Source: Shimia sp965227725 (GTDB lineage Bacteria; Pseudomonadota; Alphaproteobacteria; Rhodobacterales; Rhodobacteraceae). Taken from it: a stretch of 64,000 bases of DNA. Of this stretch, positions 52,979 through 62,821 are shown piece after piece; the stretch's first letter is position 1, and each line of letters starts with the position of its first letter. A model generated the notes under the pieces. It had not been told where the DNA came from and made no database searches. It worked only from the letters and a program-made list of their open reading frames with translations. The translations under genes were made by a program, and so were the position numbers. The stretch spans positions 372,001 through 436,000 of the forward strand of contig NZ_CBDDGH010000003.1 of the NCBI RefSeq assembly GCF_965227725.1, in the 5' to 3' direction.

Positions 52979-54075
52979 CGACCCGACTTCCGGTTTTTGT
53001 CAACGGGCGCTTCTTGACCGCAGACACCACAGCAGTGAACACGGTCGCCCGCGAGCTGACCCTGGCCTTGGCCAAACTTCAGGCGACCGATGCGGACGTC
53101 GCCGCCCGCTATGACCTCAAAGTGGTTGTCCCCCCTACTGCCAAGAAAGCGGCGCAAGCTTTGGGCATCCCGTTTCAGGTCTTCGGTCGCCTCGGCGGCA
53201 TTTTCTGGGAACAGCTGGAACTTCCCCGCCTGAGCCGCCGCGGCCGCATCGCCGGCTTTTTTAACACCGCTCCGCTGCTCGGTAAAAACCATGTCACCAT
53301 GCTGCACGATGCCCATGTCTTTGATGCACCGGAGAGCTACAGTTTCCCCACGCGTCAGTGGCGCAAGCTGCTGTCTTATGGTGCGGCCACTGATGGGCGA
53401 CTGGTGCTGGCGGTGTCGGAATATTCCAAGTCCCGACTGGTGGCTTTGGGCATCGCCAAATCAGACCAGATCCATGTGGTCTCAAATGGCGTCGGCCATT
53501 TGGCCGCCCTGCCTTCTCATAGCTACAATCCGAACAACACCCCTCTGAAGACGCCTTACTTCGTCGCCCTCTCAAGCCTGCAGGATCACAAGAACATCAC
53601 CGTTTTGCTGCAGGCCTTTGCACGGCCCGACATGCAAAATGCCCAGCTGGTGCTGGTCGGAAAATCCACCAAACAGGCCTTCCTGAGCGCAGGCCATATG
53701 GTGCCGGACAACGTCCATTTCCCGGGGTTTGTCTCCAATCGGGAACTCGCCGCGCTCTATCAAGGAGCCGTTGCCGTGCTCACGCCATCTCGCACCGAAG
53801 GTTTCGGCCTTCCCCCTGCCGAAGCGTTGACACTGGGCACACCCGCCATCGCCGCGCCATGCGGCGCCCTGCCTGAGGTGTGCGGTGACGGAGCACTTTA
53901 TGCGGATCCCGACAACCCTGAGGACTGGGCGATCAGCGCCCAACTCTTGATGAGCCAACCGGCGCTGCGCAGCTCTCTGATCGCAGCAGGCCGCGCGCAT
54001 ATTTCCGACTTTACCTGGGAGAATGCCGCCCGCGCGGTGATTGCCGCGCTGGATCAGCACCGGATTGTGTCCTAA
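52975..54075 (+). CDS. Glycosyltransferase family 4
   Basis: A 366-residue GT-B transferase starting at GTG 52975, which overlaps the preceding stop (GTGA). Donor-domain blocks include LSSLQDHKNITVLL and EGFGLPPAEAL. The opening FVNGRFLTADTTAVNTVAREL is like that of the transferase at 45542-46636. Its stop overlaps by four bases the stop of the convergent sulfotransferase gene. It is the last gene of the manC unit. Confidence 0.92.
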   Translation: MTTRLPVFVNGRFLTADTTAVNTVARELTLALAKLQATDADVAARYDLKVVVPPTAKKAAQALGIPFQVFGRLGGIFWEQLELPRLSRRGRIAGFFNTAPLLGKNHVTMLHDAHVFDAPESYSFPTRQWRKLLSYGAATDGRLVLAVSEYSKSRLVALGIAKSDQIHVVSNGVGHLAALPSHSYNPNNTPLKTPYFVALSSLQDHKNITVLLQAFARPDMQNAQLVLVGKSTKQAFLSAGHMVPDNVHFPGFVSNRELAALYQGAVAVLTPSRTEGFGLPPAEALTLGTPAIAAPCGALPEVCGDGALYADPDNPEDWAISAQLLMSQPALRSSLIAAGRAHISDFTWENAARAVIAALDQHRIVS

Positions 54076-54875
54076 CCCTCTTCCATCATCTGCAACAACG
54101 CCTCATAGGCCTTCCGGCATTGCACCAACAGAGACGGCGCAATGTGGGGCACCGGCACGTCCTCTTGAGCCGCGCGCCGCTCAATCCTGGCATGGTTGCC
54201 ACTTTGGATCGGATCGCCCGCCCCCGCCCCGATGCTCGCCGCCCGGCTGACATAGCGGTTCTGTAATGGAGGGCTCATCTGCAGCATGCCCTGAATGCGC
54301 GCCACGGCGGCCTCCGGATCAGAGAGCAACGCCTCGCTGCGCAACCCGATGCGCCACTCTGGCGCAAACCGTGGCCACAGGCGTGTGAGCCGCCGCACCC
54401 GCGCCAGGTAATATTGCGCCGCTGTGGTCTCATCGGGATATTCACTGGACCCCACATGCTGGAACAGATTGGCCACCGATGGGATTGTCGGCTCAGGCGC
54501 CCGCAACAAGAAGACCACGCGCGCAGCAAAAAACGCCTCGGGCAGGTCGCGGTCGAGCCGATTGTGGAGCATCTTGTCAAACAGATAACGCGCACTCGGC
54601 GACCACGCACTGCGCCTTGCCTGATTGACCGCCAGCTGCCCGAGGCTCCCGCGTCCTTGATAAGAGATATGCGCTTCGCCATAGCCTGATATCTGAGGAT
54701 GGCTGCACAGCACGTTGGACAAGGCCGTCGTCGCGCCGCGCATGTGAGACATCACAAATATCGCGCGGTCAAAGCGGCATTGCGGATTGACCGCCGCCAC
54801 CGCGGCCCCCACCGGTGCCTTCACAAATGATCTCACAGAAACGGTCATAAAAATGGCCAAACACACAGAATACAA
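54072..54875 (-). CDS. Sulfotransferase family protein
   Basis: A 267-residue P-loop protein. The phosphosulfate loop reads FVMSHMRGATTALSNVL, a diverged form of the SxxRSGTT motif, and the 3'-phosphate block is VVFLLRAPEPTIPSVANLF. The start is uncertain: TTG 54875 has AGGA upstream; ATG 54848 has no site but also gives a complete domain. It is the second sulfotransferase of the locus, implying sulfation at more than one position or of more than one sugar. Confidence 0.83.
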   Translation of the reverse strand: MYSVCLAIFMTVSVRSFVKAPVGAAVAAVNPQCRFDRAIFVMSHMRGATTALSNVLCSHPQISGYGEAHISYQGRGSLGQLAVNQARRSAWSPSARYLFDKMLHNRLDRDLPEAFFAARVVFLLRAPEPTIPSVANLFQHVGSSEYPDETTAAQYYLARVRRLTRLWPRFAPEWRIGLRSEALLSDPEAAVARIQGMLQMSPPLQNRYVSRAASIGAGAGDPIQSGNHARIERRAAQEDVPVPHIAPSLLVQCRKAYEALLQMMEEG

Positions 54876-54949
54876 GATTATTCCTGCGCCATCGCCTCCC
54901 CTGTGTCAAAGCTTCATGGACCCGAGGTGACCCTTTTCCCACCCGCTGC

Positions 54950-56695
54950 TCAGTTACGGGCAACCCCAGCATCAAAAAGCTGAAATCGGTGGCGCAAACT
55001 ATTCCCATGCGTTGAACCATGTGCCTGCACGACGATGTCCAATGCCTGTCCCGCACCCAGTTTGACGTCTGTCAGTGCTATCTCTTCCTCGGTCTGCACA
55101 ACCTGCTGCACCAGCACCTCACTGCCAGCCTTGATGACAACCATCATACCATCGCCACCTTGTCCTGTGATCTCCAGCTTGGCAGACACATCAAGCGTAA
55201 GGTCCCGCTCCGAAACATAGCGATGCACGATCCCGATCTCCTGAGCGCGGCGTCCACACAGCTGCATCCCGCGCGCCGTCAGCCACACACCTTCGGCAAG
55301 GTCCGTGCCAAGGTAAGGCGTCCAGGGTCTGCCTCGCGCCTCCTGCCCCGGTCGCGTGACAAACGGCACATCGTCAGCCCCAGCCACCTGCAGGAAACGC
55401 TGAAACCCCGGCGCTCTGCCCGGAGCGTCCCCCTCCGAAGGATAGGTAAACTGATCAAAGCTATCCGCCAGCAGCGCCTGCGCCCCCGGCCGAATATCCG
55501 TGCCCAGCGCAAGTGGCCGCTCCGCGCTGAACACCAACGGTGCCTCCCGTGACAAGACCATCTCTTCGTGGGTAGACACCGCCGCCGCATCTGCGCCGCG
55601 CACGGTCACATCCGCCGCCAATACAGTCACCAGACGCGGCGCCCCCCAAAGCACCAGCTTGCGGCCGCCATCAAAGGCGCAGCCATAGGTAAAGGCCCCG
55701 GCTTCAAATGTCTCCACATCCGTGCCCGAGAGTTCCGCAGCGATCATACGATAACTGCGCCCCGCAGGCTCAATCCGCCCATCGCGCGTGAACAGACCCG
55801 CATATTTCCCCCTGCGCACCAGCGGATACCAAGCGACGCGGTCCACAGCGGCCAATGCCATCTGGCAATAATACCGCAGCATGTAGCCCGGCGCCGCCTC
55901 CCGGTCGATATGACCAAACTCCGTCACATCAATGCCAAGCCCCGCCATTTCCGGATGCCGCCGCAACACCGCCACTTGCCGCACAAACTGTTCAGGCTCT
56001 GTGGTGTAGGGATGAAGCGCGATGGCATCTATCCACGCCGCCGCACCCTGATCAAGAAGCCGCCACAGAAAGCCTGCAGGGATTGAATGCGCGGCTCCAC
56101 CAATGATGCGTACCTCAGGGGCTCGCGCACGCAACCTCTCTGAAACCGCGGCCAGATGTACCGCATGCAAATCCGCGCGCGCCATCGGCCCCAGCTTACG
56201 CGCCGGGCCTTTGACAAAACTGCCTCCGTTGAACTCATTGGCCACCTCAATGGCCACCACCCCGGGATAAGCCGTGGCCACCGCCTCCACATAGCGCGCA
56301 AAGGCGGCGATGCCGTGTTCAGTCATCACCGTATTGCCCGCCTCATAAAGCGGGTTGGCGGGATGCACGATCAGCGTTGTCGCGACCTTCTCCAGATCAA
56401 ATTGCGCGGGAAAGCCTGTGCGCGGCCTGCCGAAGTCATAGGCAGCACCCTCGCGTTCCAGCTCTTTCCAGGAAATGGAATCGCGCATGTTGAGAATGGG
56501 AAACGCCTGCGCCAGTCGCAGCACCCGATCCTGCTGGTCCACCCCAAAATTGCTCGCCACACCAATGGGCGGTGCCCTCAATTTCCCCTCAGCGCCACTT
56601 TGCTGCGCAGATAAAAAACTACCCAACAGCACAGTGGCGATAATCTGCCTAAGCAGCGGACCTCTTTTGCGAAATACCACCAAACACACCACCAA
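54950..56695 (-). CDS. Glycoside hydrolase, clan A (GH39/PslG-like)
   Basis: A 581-residue exported glycosidase. A hydrophobic signal-like segment at residues ~14-30 is followed by a TIM-barrel (~40-350) whose acid/base glutamate is in IEVANEFNGG and whose nucleophile glutamate is in GIDVTEFGH. The last ~200 residues are beta-rich. Similar hydrolases such as PslG are encoded within mannose-rich polysaccharide loci and trim or release the polymer in the periplasm. The start is uncertain (TTG 56695 or a nearby GTG; none has a strong site). Confidence 0.85.
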   Translation of the reverse strand: MVVCLVVFRKRGPLLRQIIATVLLGSFLSAQQSGAEGKLRAPPIGVASNFGVDQQDRVLRLAQAFPILNMRDSISWKELEREGAAYDFGRPRTGFPAQFDLEKVATTLIVHPANPLYEAGNTVMTEHGIAAFARYVEAVATAYPGVVAIEVANEFNGGSFVKGPARKLGPMARADLHAVHLAAVSERLRARAPEVRIIGGAAHSIPAGFLWRLLDQGAAAWIDAIALHPYTTEPEQFVRQVAVLRRHPEMAGLGIDVTEFGHIDREAAPGYMLRYYCQMALAAVDRVAWYPLVRRGKYAGLFTRDGRIEPAGRSYRMIAAELSGTDVETFEAGAFTYGCAFDGGRKLVLWGAPRLVTVLAADVTVRGADAAAVSTHEEMVLSREAPLVFSAERPLALGTDIRPGAQALLADSFDQFTYPSEGDAPGRAPGFQRFLQVAGADDVPFVTRPGQEARGRPWTPYLGTDLAEGVWLTARGMQLCGRRAQEIGIVHRYVSERDLTLDVSAKLEITGQGGDGMMVVIKAGSEVLVQQVVQTEEEIALTDVKLGAGQALDIVVQAHGSTHGNSLRHRFQLFDAGVARN

Positions 56696-56787
56696 AAAAC
56701 CGGAAAAGGCACAACTGTCACTTTATCGCATTATGCAACCTGCTAGACATATAGACACTGGAAAATGAAATTTTTCGGAGTGCTTGT

Positions 56788-57702
56788 ATGTCGGTTGCCC
56801 CAAAGCGCGTAGCAGTGGTGATTTGCTCGCTTGGTCGCTCTGACACTCTGGCCCAAATGATGCCCTATCTGATGCGGCAGACCGTCTTGCCCAGCCGGAT
56901 CCTATTGGTGGTCACCAAACCCGAAGACGCGCCGGATTTTGCAAAACTTCTCCCCCATGCACCTGTCCTCCCGGAGGTGATCCTCTCGGAAAAAGGCTCT
57001 TCCCGGCAACGCAACGTCGGGCTGGATCACGTTGTGGATCAGTCCGACTTTGTCTTCTTTCAAGATGACGACTATGTGCCCAGCTGCCATGTGATTGCTG
57101 ACATCATCAAAGCTTTTGAGGCCTTCCCGGAGGTGACCGGGGTCACCGGCAATCTCTTGGCGGATGGGATCAACTCTGAGGGCATCAGCATCAAGGATGC
57201 GGGGCATGCCGTTGTCAATTGGGAGCAGCAAGCTCCGGACGCTGGAAGGGGGGAACCCACAATCCTGAACTCCGGCCTGCTTGGGCTTTACGGCTGCAAC
57301 ATGGCGGTGCGGTCCTCTGCGGCCAAAGACGTGCGCTTTGACGAGAAACTCCCGCTCTATGCATGGCAGGAAGATCTCGACTTTGGCGCCCGCCTGCCGG
57401 GCCAGAAGGTCAGACTGCAAAGTCTTGTAGGGGTGCATTGCGGCGTCAAATCTGGCCGCGAGCGCAACGGCGCAATCCTGGGCTATTCCCAGATCGCCAA
57501 CCCGCTCTACCTGATCCGCAAAGGCAGCATTCCGTGGCGGCGCGGCCTGACCATGTGCCTGCGCAACTTCGCTGCCAACCACCTGCGGTCCCTGCGCCCG
57601 GAGGCATGGGTGGACAGACGCGGCCGCGCCCGCGGCAACTGGATCGCCATTGCAGATGTGCTGATGGGCCGGTCTGACCCCGAAAAGATCCTGAAAATGT
57701 AG
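56788..57702 (+). CDS. Glycosyltransferase family 2 (GT-A)
   Basis: A 304-residue inverting-type transferase. The nucleotide-binding start VVICSLGRSDTLAQMM and the acidic metal motif FFQDDDYVPS near residue 95 are clear, as is the late aspartate in LYAWQEDLDFG. It marks the right end of the polysaccharide locus, divergent from the glycosidase, and has a CGGAG site before ATG 56788. Confidence 0.9.
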   Translation: MSVAPKRVAVVICSLGRSDTLAQMMPYLMRQTVLPSRILLVVTKPEDAPDFAKLLPHAPVLPEVILSEKGSSRQRNVGLDHVVDQSDFVFFQDDDYVPSCHVIADIIKAFEAFPEVTGVTGNLLADGINSEGISIKDAGHAVVNWEQQAPDAGRGEPTILNSGLLGLYGCNMAVRSSAAKDVRFDEKLPLYAWQEDLDFGARLPGQKVRLQSLVGVHCGVKSGRERNGAILGYSQIANPLYLIRKGSIPWRRGLTMCLRNFAANHLRSLRPEAWVDRRGRARGNWIAIADVLMGRSDPEKILKM

Positions 57703-57875
57703 CAGCGGGGGCGCATAACCCGTTCCTTACAAATTGATTTCTCTGTGCCCTCTGCAAGTTTCACGGAAACGTGCGGATTTGAGAAACGCGCAAAGGTTGA
57801 ACCTCGCATTGTGCAGCCACACGTCCTGCGCACCGCACCTCCCCAAGCGGTTGTCCCAAATGCAAGGAATGCATC

Positions 57876-58466
57876 ATGACCAACATACTGATCCTCAACG
57901 GCGCCCAACCCTATGAGTTTGCACCGGGCCGCCTGAACGCCTCTTTGACCGACCGCGCCCGCACAGCGCTCGAAGCCAAAGGCCATGACGTGCGCGTCAC
58001 AACCGTCGCCGAGGGCTATGACGTAGACGCCGAGATCGCGAACCACCAATGGGCGGACACTGTGATTTTCCAGTTCCCGGTCAATTGGATGGGCGTGCCA
58101 TGGTCCTTTAAGAAATACATGGATGAAGTCTACACCGCCGGTCTGGACGGCCGCTTGAGTGCGGGCGATGGCCGCACCGAGGAGGCCCCCAAGTCCAACT
58201 ACGGCATGGGTGGCGCGCTCACGGGCACCCGCTACATGTTGTCAGTCACATTCAACGCCCCGCGAGAGTCCTTTGATGATCCTGCCGAGGCTCTTTTTGC
58301 CGGTGGCAGCGTCGATGACCTGCTGCGCCCCATGCACCTGAACGCAAAGTTCTTTGACATGTCCGCCCTGCCAACCTTTGCCGCGTTTGACGTGATGAAG
58401 AACCCTGACATTGCCGCGGATTTTGAGCGTTTTGACGCCCATATCGCGGCACATCTCGCAGGCTAA
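57876..58466 (+). CDS. mdaB: NAD(P)H:quinone oxidoreductase (MdaB-like)
   Basis: A 196-residue flavodoxin-fold FAD enzyme performing two-electron quinone reduction. Diagnostic blocks are ILILNGAQPYEFAPGRLN, VIFQFPVNWMGVPWSFKKY and YMLSVTFNAPRESF, the last typical of MdaB. It probably protects against quinone and oxidative stress with the GST encoded next to it, though the 141-base gap does not prove co-transcription. Confidence 0.93.
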   Translation: MTNILILNGAQPYEFAPGRLNASLTDRARTALEAKGHDVRVTTVAEGYDVDAEIANHQWADTVIFQFPVNWMGVPWSFKKYMDEVYTAGLDGRLSAGDGRTEEAPKSNYGMGGALTGTRYMLSVTFNAPRESFDDPAEALFAGGSVDDLLRPMHLNAKFFDMSALPTFAAFDVMKNPDIAADFERFDAHIAAHLAG

Positions 58467-58607
58467 CGGCCAACGCCCTCAACCAAACTTGCATCCCAAA
58501 CTCGGCGGCTGCACCAGTCAAATGTGTTGCCGCCAGCCACGTGTCGCCAGCAATAGGCAAAACTGCTACCCTGAGGATACCAGCTAGCCGACTGCCGGAG
58601 TGCCCTG

Positions 58608-59330
58608 ATGCCCACGCCAGACATCCACCTCTATACCGCCGCCACAATGAACGGCTACAAACCGGTCCTTTTTCTGGAAGAGGCCGGTGTGCCCTACGAT
58701 CTGACATTCATTGATTTTGGCAAACGCGAGCAGAAAGCGCCGGACTATATGAAGCTCAACCCGAACGGGCGCATCCCTACCATCGTGGATCGCTCAAACG
58801 GCGATTTTGCGGTGTTTGAGAGCGGCGCAATCCTTTGGTATCTGGCCGAAAAATACGGGAAGTTCCTGCCAACAGATCCAAACGCACGGTCCGAAGCCCT
58901 GCAGTGGCTGATGTTTCAAATGGGCGGTGTCGGGCCGATGATGGGCCAAGCCATGTACTTCCAGCGCATCGCCGCGCCCAATGGGCATGAAGAGCCCTAC
59001 GCAATCAAACGCTATGTGGATGAGAGCCGCCGCCTTCTCGAAGTGCTCAACACCCGCCTGGAGGGCCGCGAATGGCTTGCGGGCGAGAATTACAGCATCG
59101 CCGATATGGCAACCTTTCCATGGGCACGTGCGTACGTATGGGCCAAGGTTTCGATCGACGGGCTGTCGCATCTGCAAGCGTGGTTTGACCGGATCGACGC
59201 ACGCCCCGCAACGCAAAGAGCACTCACCATCCCCAAGGCCCAGCCGCAATTCTGGAGCGCCTCAGCGCAGGATGATGCCTTTGGCGCCGAAAACGCTGCG
59301 CGCTTTGCCATGGATGCAAAACAGCCCTAG
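58608..59330 (+). CDS. Glutathione S-transferase family protein
   Basis: A 240-residue cytosolic GST. The thioredoxin-like N-terminal domain (LYTAATMNGYKPVLFLEEAG, then NGRIPTIVD and the glutathione-binding FESGAILWYLAE) is followed by an all-helical C-terminal domain with the N-capping motif NYSIADMATFPW. The sequence pattern is that of the nu/YfcG-like class, which can act as a disulfide-bond reductase. Substrate unknown. Confidence 0.93.
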   Translation: MPTPDIHLYTAATMNGYKPVLFLEEAGVPYDLTFIDFGKREQKAPDYMKLNPNGRIPTIVDRSNGDFAVFESGAILWYLAEKYGKFLPTDPNARSEALQWLMFQMGGVGPMMGQAMYFQRIAAPNGHEEPYAIKRYVDESRRLLEVLNTRLEGREWLAGENYSIADMATFPWARAYVWAKVSIDGLSHLQAWFDRIDARPATQRALTIPKAQPQFWSASAQDDAFGAENAARFAMDAKQP

Positions 59331-59343
59331 GTCACACCAAGCG

Positions 59344-61593
59344 TCACGCTGCGCCGGTGATCTGCCCGTTTTTCTGGTGATCCGCGATCCAGTTCAAAAG
59401 CTGAACCTTGCGCAGCGGCTTCGTAAGAAATTCATCCATGCCTGCATCCAGACAGGCCTGCATTTCCCCATCAAACGCATGCGCGGTCAGCGCCACAATG
59501 GTCGGCTGCGCAATGGCCATTTTGCGAATGGCCTTCGTCGCTTCCACGCCGTTCAGACGCGGCATCGACATATCCATGAAAATCAGGTTGGGCGCAAAGC
59601 CTTCAACCATCTCGACCGCTTCCTGACCATCTTCGGCAAAGGCCAGCTCCAGCGGTTGATCCTTGAGGTATTTCTTCATCAGGAAACGGTTGGTCTGATT
59701 GTCCTCAGCCACAAGTATGCGCAGCCCCGGTTCGATCTGTGCGGGCACATCTGTGTTGGCAGCTTGCATAGGGGACAGCTCAGACTGCTCCACATCTTCA
59801 TAAGGGATCTCAACGCAGAACGTCGCCCCTTCGCCGGGCTCGGACTCCACCATGATACTGCCACCCATCACATCCAGAATGTGCCGCGTGATCGAAAGAC
59901 CAAGCCCCGTACCGCCAAACTTGCGCGAGGTCGCGGCTTCGGCTTGAGTGAAGTGATCAAAAATCTTGTCCTGCTGATCTTTCGGAATACCGATCCCGGT
60001 GTCGCTGACTTTGCAGATCAGGCGCCGCCCGTTTGCATCACAGGTATGGCGCAGCATCACATCCACACCACCAGTGTCTGTGAACTTGATGGCGTTGCCC
60101 AAAATATTGGTCAGAACCTGACGGATGCGCCCGTCATCAGCCTTCACATAGTCCGGCGTGCTCTCCCCGACATTAAAGGTGATCACCAACCCTTTGTCGT
60201 CCGCCGCAGGGCTCAACAGATCCAAGGTCTCCTTGATGCAGGCGTGCGGTGAAAACACCACCGGGTGCAACTGCATGCGCCCGGCATCCAACTTGGACAG
60301 GTCCAGAATGTCGTTGATGATCGCCATCAGCGACATGGAGGATCCGCGAATGGTCTCGGTAAAGCGCGCCTGCTCTGTGTCCAGCTGGGTTTCGGCCAAT
60401 AGGTCGGCCATGCCGATCACACCGGACAGCGGCGTGCGAATCTCATGGCTCATATTGGCCAGAAACTCCGCTTTGGTGCGTGCCCCCTGCTCAGCCGCCT
60501 CTCGGGCCGTCACCATATCTTGTGCGAGCTGCCGCGCCTCGGTCACGTCCCGCTCAATGGACACGAAGAACTCAACTTCGCCAGCCTCATCCCGGATCGG
60601 GAAGAGGTTCACATCCACCCAGATGCGACGCCCGTCCTTAGTCACATTCTGCAGCTCACCGCGAAACGCACGGCCAGCGGCCACAGCATCCTCAATGGGT
60701 TTGTAGCTTCGCAGCTCTTCGATGTTGCCGGTCAACAGATCGACAATGGCCTGCCCCTTTGCCTCAGCCAAAGAAAACCCTGTGATCCTTGTGAAAGCGT
60801 CATTCACCCAGACGATGTGCCGGTTCTTGTCAGAAATGATCACACAGTCGTTGGCGTTGCGGGCCACCAGAGACAACTGGCGCATCTCGGTCTGCTGTTC
60901 CTGCAGGCGCGCTGTCACCGCCTTCATCTCTGCCCGCTGCTGACGCAGATCCTGAGTGATACGGGCGTTTTCCAGCCCCGCCTTCGAAAATGCGATGAAC
61001 ATATAACACAGGCAAAACATCAGCATCACGCTGGAGGCGCGGATGAGGTAGAACGGCTCAAAGGACCCCAGCTGCAGGGCATGCACCCCCATCAGAACAA
61101 ACGGGGCGCTGGCATAGAAAAACAATCTGCAAATGGCTGTTGCCGGGTTTTTCGGCAGGGCAATTGTCGCATTCACCGCGCCTATACAGAGCGCCCCAAC
61201 GACAAACAGCAAATCAGCCTCTTCAAGCTCCGCAAAATAAAACACCGCAATGCTGGCCACAAAGGCGCCACCCTGAATGGCGCTGGAGATCACAGCCAAC
61301 CTTTGCGCAGGCCGCAACCGCCCTGCGTCAATCAGGCGGCGCACATGGGTTCTCAGTATATGGCTGTCCAACCAATCACCGCCAACAGCGAGCAGAAAGG
61401 CAATCGCAACAATCCGCGGATCCAGCGCAAAGCTGGCAATGAAACAACCAATCGCAAACAGCACCAGCCGCGCCTTCCAACGCGCAGCCCGCTCCTGTGC
61501 ATACTCTTTAAGCAGCGGACAGCGATTGCGCTGCGCGGCATCAGCCGGCAGGGCGTCCTGCGCAGAGTAAAGAGCTGTCGGTGCCTGGGTCAT
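59344..61593 (-). CDS. Hybrid sensor histidine kinase
   Basis: A 749-residue membrane kinase. Residues ~41-200 hold about six hydrophobic segments, followed by a short coiled coil, a PAS/PAC domain (~235-350, ANDCVIISDKNRHIVWVND), the HisKA domain with H383 in ANMSHEIRTPLSG, the ATPase domain (N500 box NILGNAIKFTD; DTGIGIP; GTGLGLSI) and a receiver domain (~624-740) with phospho-acceptor D674 in IFMDMSMP. No cognate regulator lies beside it, so signal and output are unknown. Confidence 0.95.
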   Translation of the reverse strand: MTQAPTALYSAQDALPADAAQRNRCPLLKEYAQERAARWKARLVLFAIGCFIASFALDPRIVAIAFLLAVGGDWLDSHILRTHVRRLIDAGRLRPAQRLAVISSAIQGGAFVASIAVFYFAELEEADLLFVVGALCIGAVNATIALPKNPATAICRLFFYASAPFVLMGVHALQLGSFEPFYLIRASSVMLMFCLCYMFIAFSKAGLENARITQDLRQQRAEMKAVTARLQEQQTEMRQLSLVARNANDCVIISDKNRHIVWVNDAFTRITGFSLAEAKGQAIVDLLTGNIEELRSYKPIEDAVAAGRAFRGELQNVTKDGRRIWVDVNLFPIRDEAGEVEFFVSIERDVTEARQLAQDMVTAREAAEQGARTKAEFLANMSHEIRTPLSGVIGMADLLAETQLDTEQARFTETIRGSSMSLMAIINDILDLSKLDAGRMQLHPVVFSPHACIKETLDLLSPAADDKGLVITFNVGESTPDYVKADDGRIRQVLTNILGNAIKFTDTGGVDVMLRHTCDANGRRLICKVSDTGIGIPKDQQDKIFDHFTQAEAATSRKFGGTGLGLSITRHILDVMGGSIMVESEPGEGATFCVEIPYEDVEQSELSPMQAANTDVPAQIEPGLRILVAEDNQTNRFLMKKYLKDQPLELAFAEDGQEAVEMVEGFAPNLIFMDMSMPRLNGVEATKAIRKMAIAQPTIVALTAHAFDGEMQACLDAGMDEFLTKPLRKVQLLNWIADHQKNGQITGAA

Positions 61594-61873
61594 GGTCTCG
61601 TTAGAGGATAAAAAGGTATTCAGAAACTATTCTAAGGGTCACAAACGTTAACATCGCGACTGGGAAGACCGCCATTTTTCATAGCGTTTTCAGTATTCTA
61701 AAAATCATTTGTTGTAAATTTTAAGTTGATCACGGGGCTAATCGTGCGGTCAGACACTTACTTTTGGGTGAGCACTCAAGTCAAGCCACCCGTTATGCGG
61801 TTACACGCCGCGACGTCACGTACAAACCCGTCGCCCGCCAGCAGCGCATAAAAAATCGGCAAACAGCCAAGCC

Positions 61874-62518
61874 TCAACCCACCGGCGGGTTTTGAAACCG
61901 ATGCGGGCCAAAGGGCGTCTCCAGCGCATGCTCCAGGAGCTCCAAGTGATCCTGCCCATAGAACATGTCCCCGTTCAACACATAGGTGGGCGAGCCAAAT
62001 ACATTGCGTGCCATGGCCTCCTGCGTGTTTGCCGCCAACTGCGCCTGCACGGGCGCCGACATCGCCGCCTCCAGCAGCCCGACCGCATCTACCCCTTCAC
62101 GTTGCAGCACCTCGGCCAAGGCCCCTGCATCGCTCAAATCCATATCGTCACGCCAATGACCCTGCAGCAGGGCAAAGGCCAACCTGTCCAGATCAAAGCC
62201 CGCCTCTGCGGCTGCAATCATCACACCACTGGAGAGCGCAAACGGCGCATCGTGAAAACTCGGACGATGCCCAAGCACCTCCACGCCCCGGAACGCGGCC
62301 CACCGCTCGATTTCGCGACCAAAGAAATAGTCCACATGCGCCTGCGTCCGGCCTGCAAAGGACAGCCCGCCTGCATGCTCCACAACTGGCGACAGCTCTA
62401 TGGGGCGATGCCGCAAACGCGCGCCCTTCCTGGCACAGATGTCCAGCAGTCTCTGATGCCCGATATAAGCAAAGGCAGAGTGGGTGGAGTAAAAATATTC
62501 AATCTCGATTTCAGCCAT
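61874..62518 (-). CDS. DsbA-fold 2-hydroxychromene-2-carboxylate isomerase-like protein
   Basis: A 214-residue thioredoxin-fold protein of the HCCA isomerase/kappa-GST type. The start EYFYSTHSAFAYIGHQRLLD carries the conserved Ser of the glutathione site, and the late NVFGSPTYVLNGDMFYGQDHLEL is the family signature. No CxxC motif is present, excluding a disulfide oxidase. The natural substrate is not evident. Confidence 0.9.
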   Translation of the reverse strand: MAEIEIEYFYSTHSAFAYIGHQRLLDICARKGARLRHRPIELSPVVEHAGGLSFAGRTQAHVDYFFGREIERWAAFRGVEVLGHRPSFHDAPFALSSGVMIAAAEAGFDLDRLAFALLQGHWRDDMDLSDAGALAEVLQREGVDAVGLLEAAMSAPVQAQLAANTQEAMARNVFGSPTYVLNGDMFYGQDHLELLEHALETPFGPHRFQNPPVG

Positions 62519-62821
62519 AGCGGGACGCTAACAGCGGCCCTCCCCCATAACCAGAAAAAAGCTCCAGCCCCCTCCGCCGCCCCGCACAACAAATCAGCAG
62601 CCGCCGGCTCAACTCCGCCTGTGGCCCGTCACATGCAGATAATACTCTGCCGCTACGACAACCCATGATAGCTTATCTGCGGCGCATAGCGGCACGCTCA
62701 TCTGCCGGGGATCGCTGAGAATTTCGATCAGTCCTGCCCCCTTTCAGAGCCTGTCAAATGTGCCGCTGCGGGCCCCAAGGCCCGGTCTGTGCCAGTATGG
62801 ATAGTGTTAAGGACGAGAGAC
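62519..62821. other. Intergenic region
   Basis: 303 bases between divergent genes. No gene, RNA or clear operator was recognised. Confidence 0.5.

Noticed and set aside
60445..61611. A 388-codon plus-strand frame opposite the hybrid kinase
   Set aside because: Antisense to the PAS and membrane regions of a complete histidine kinase.
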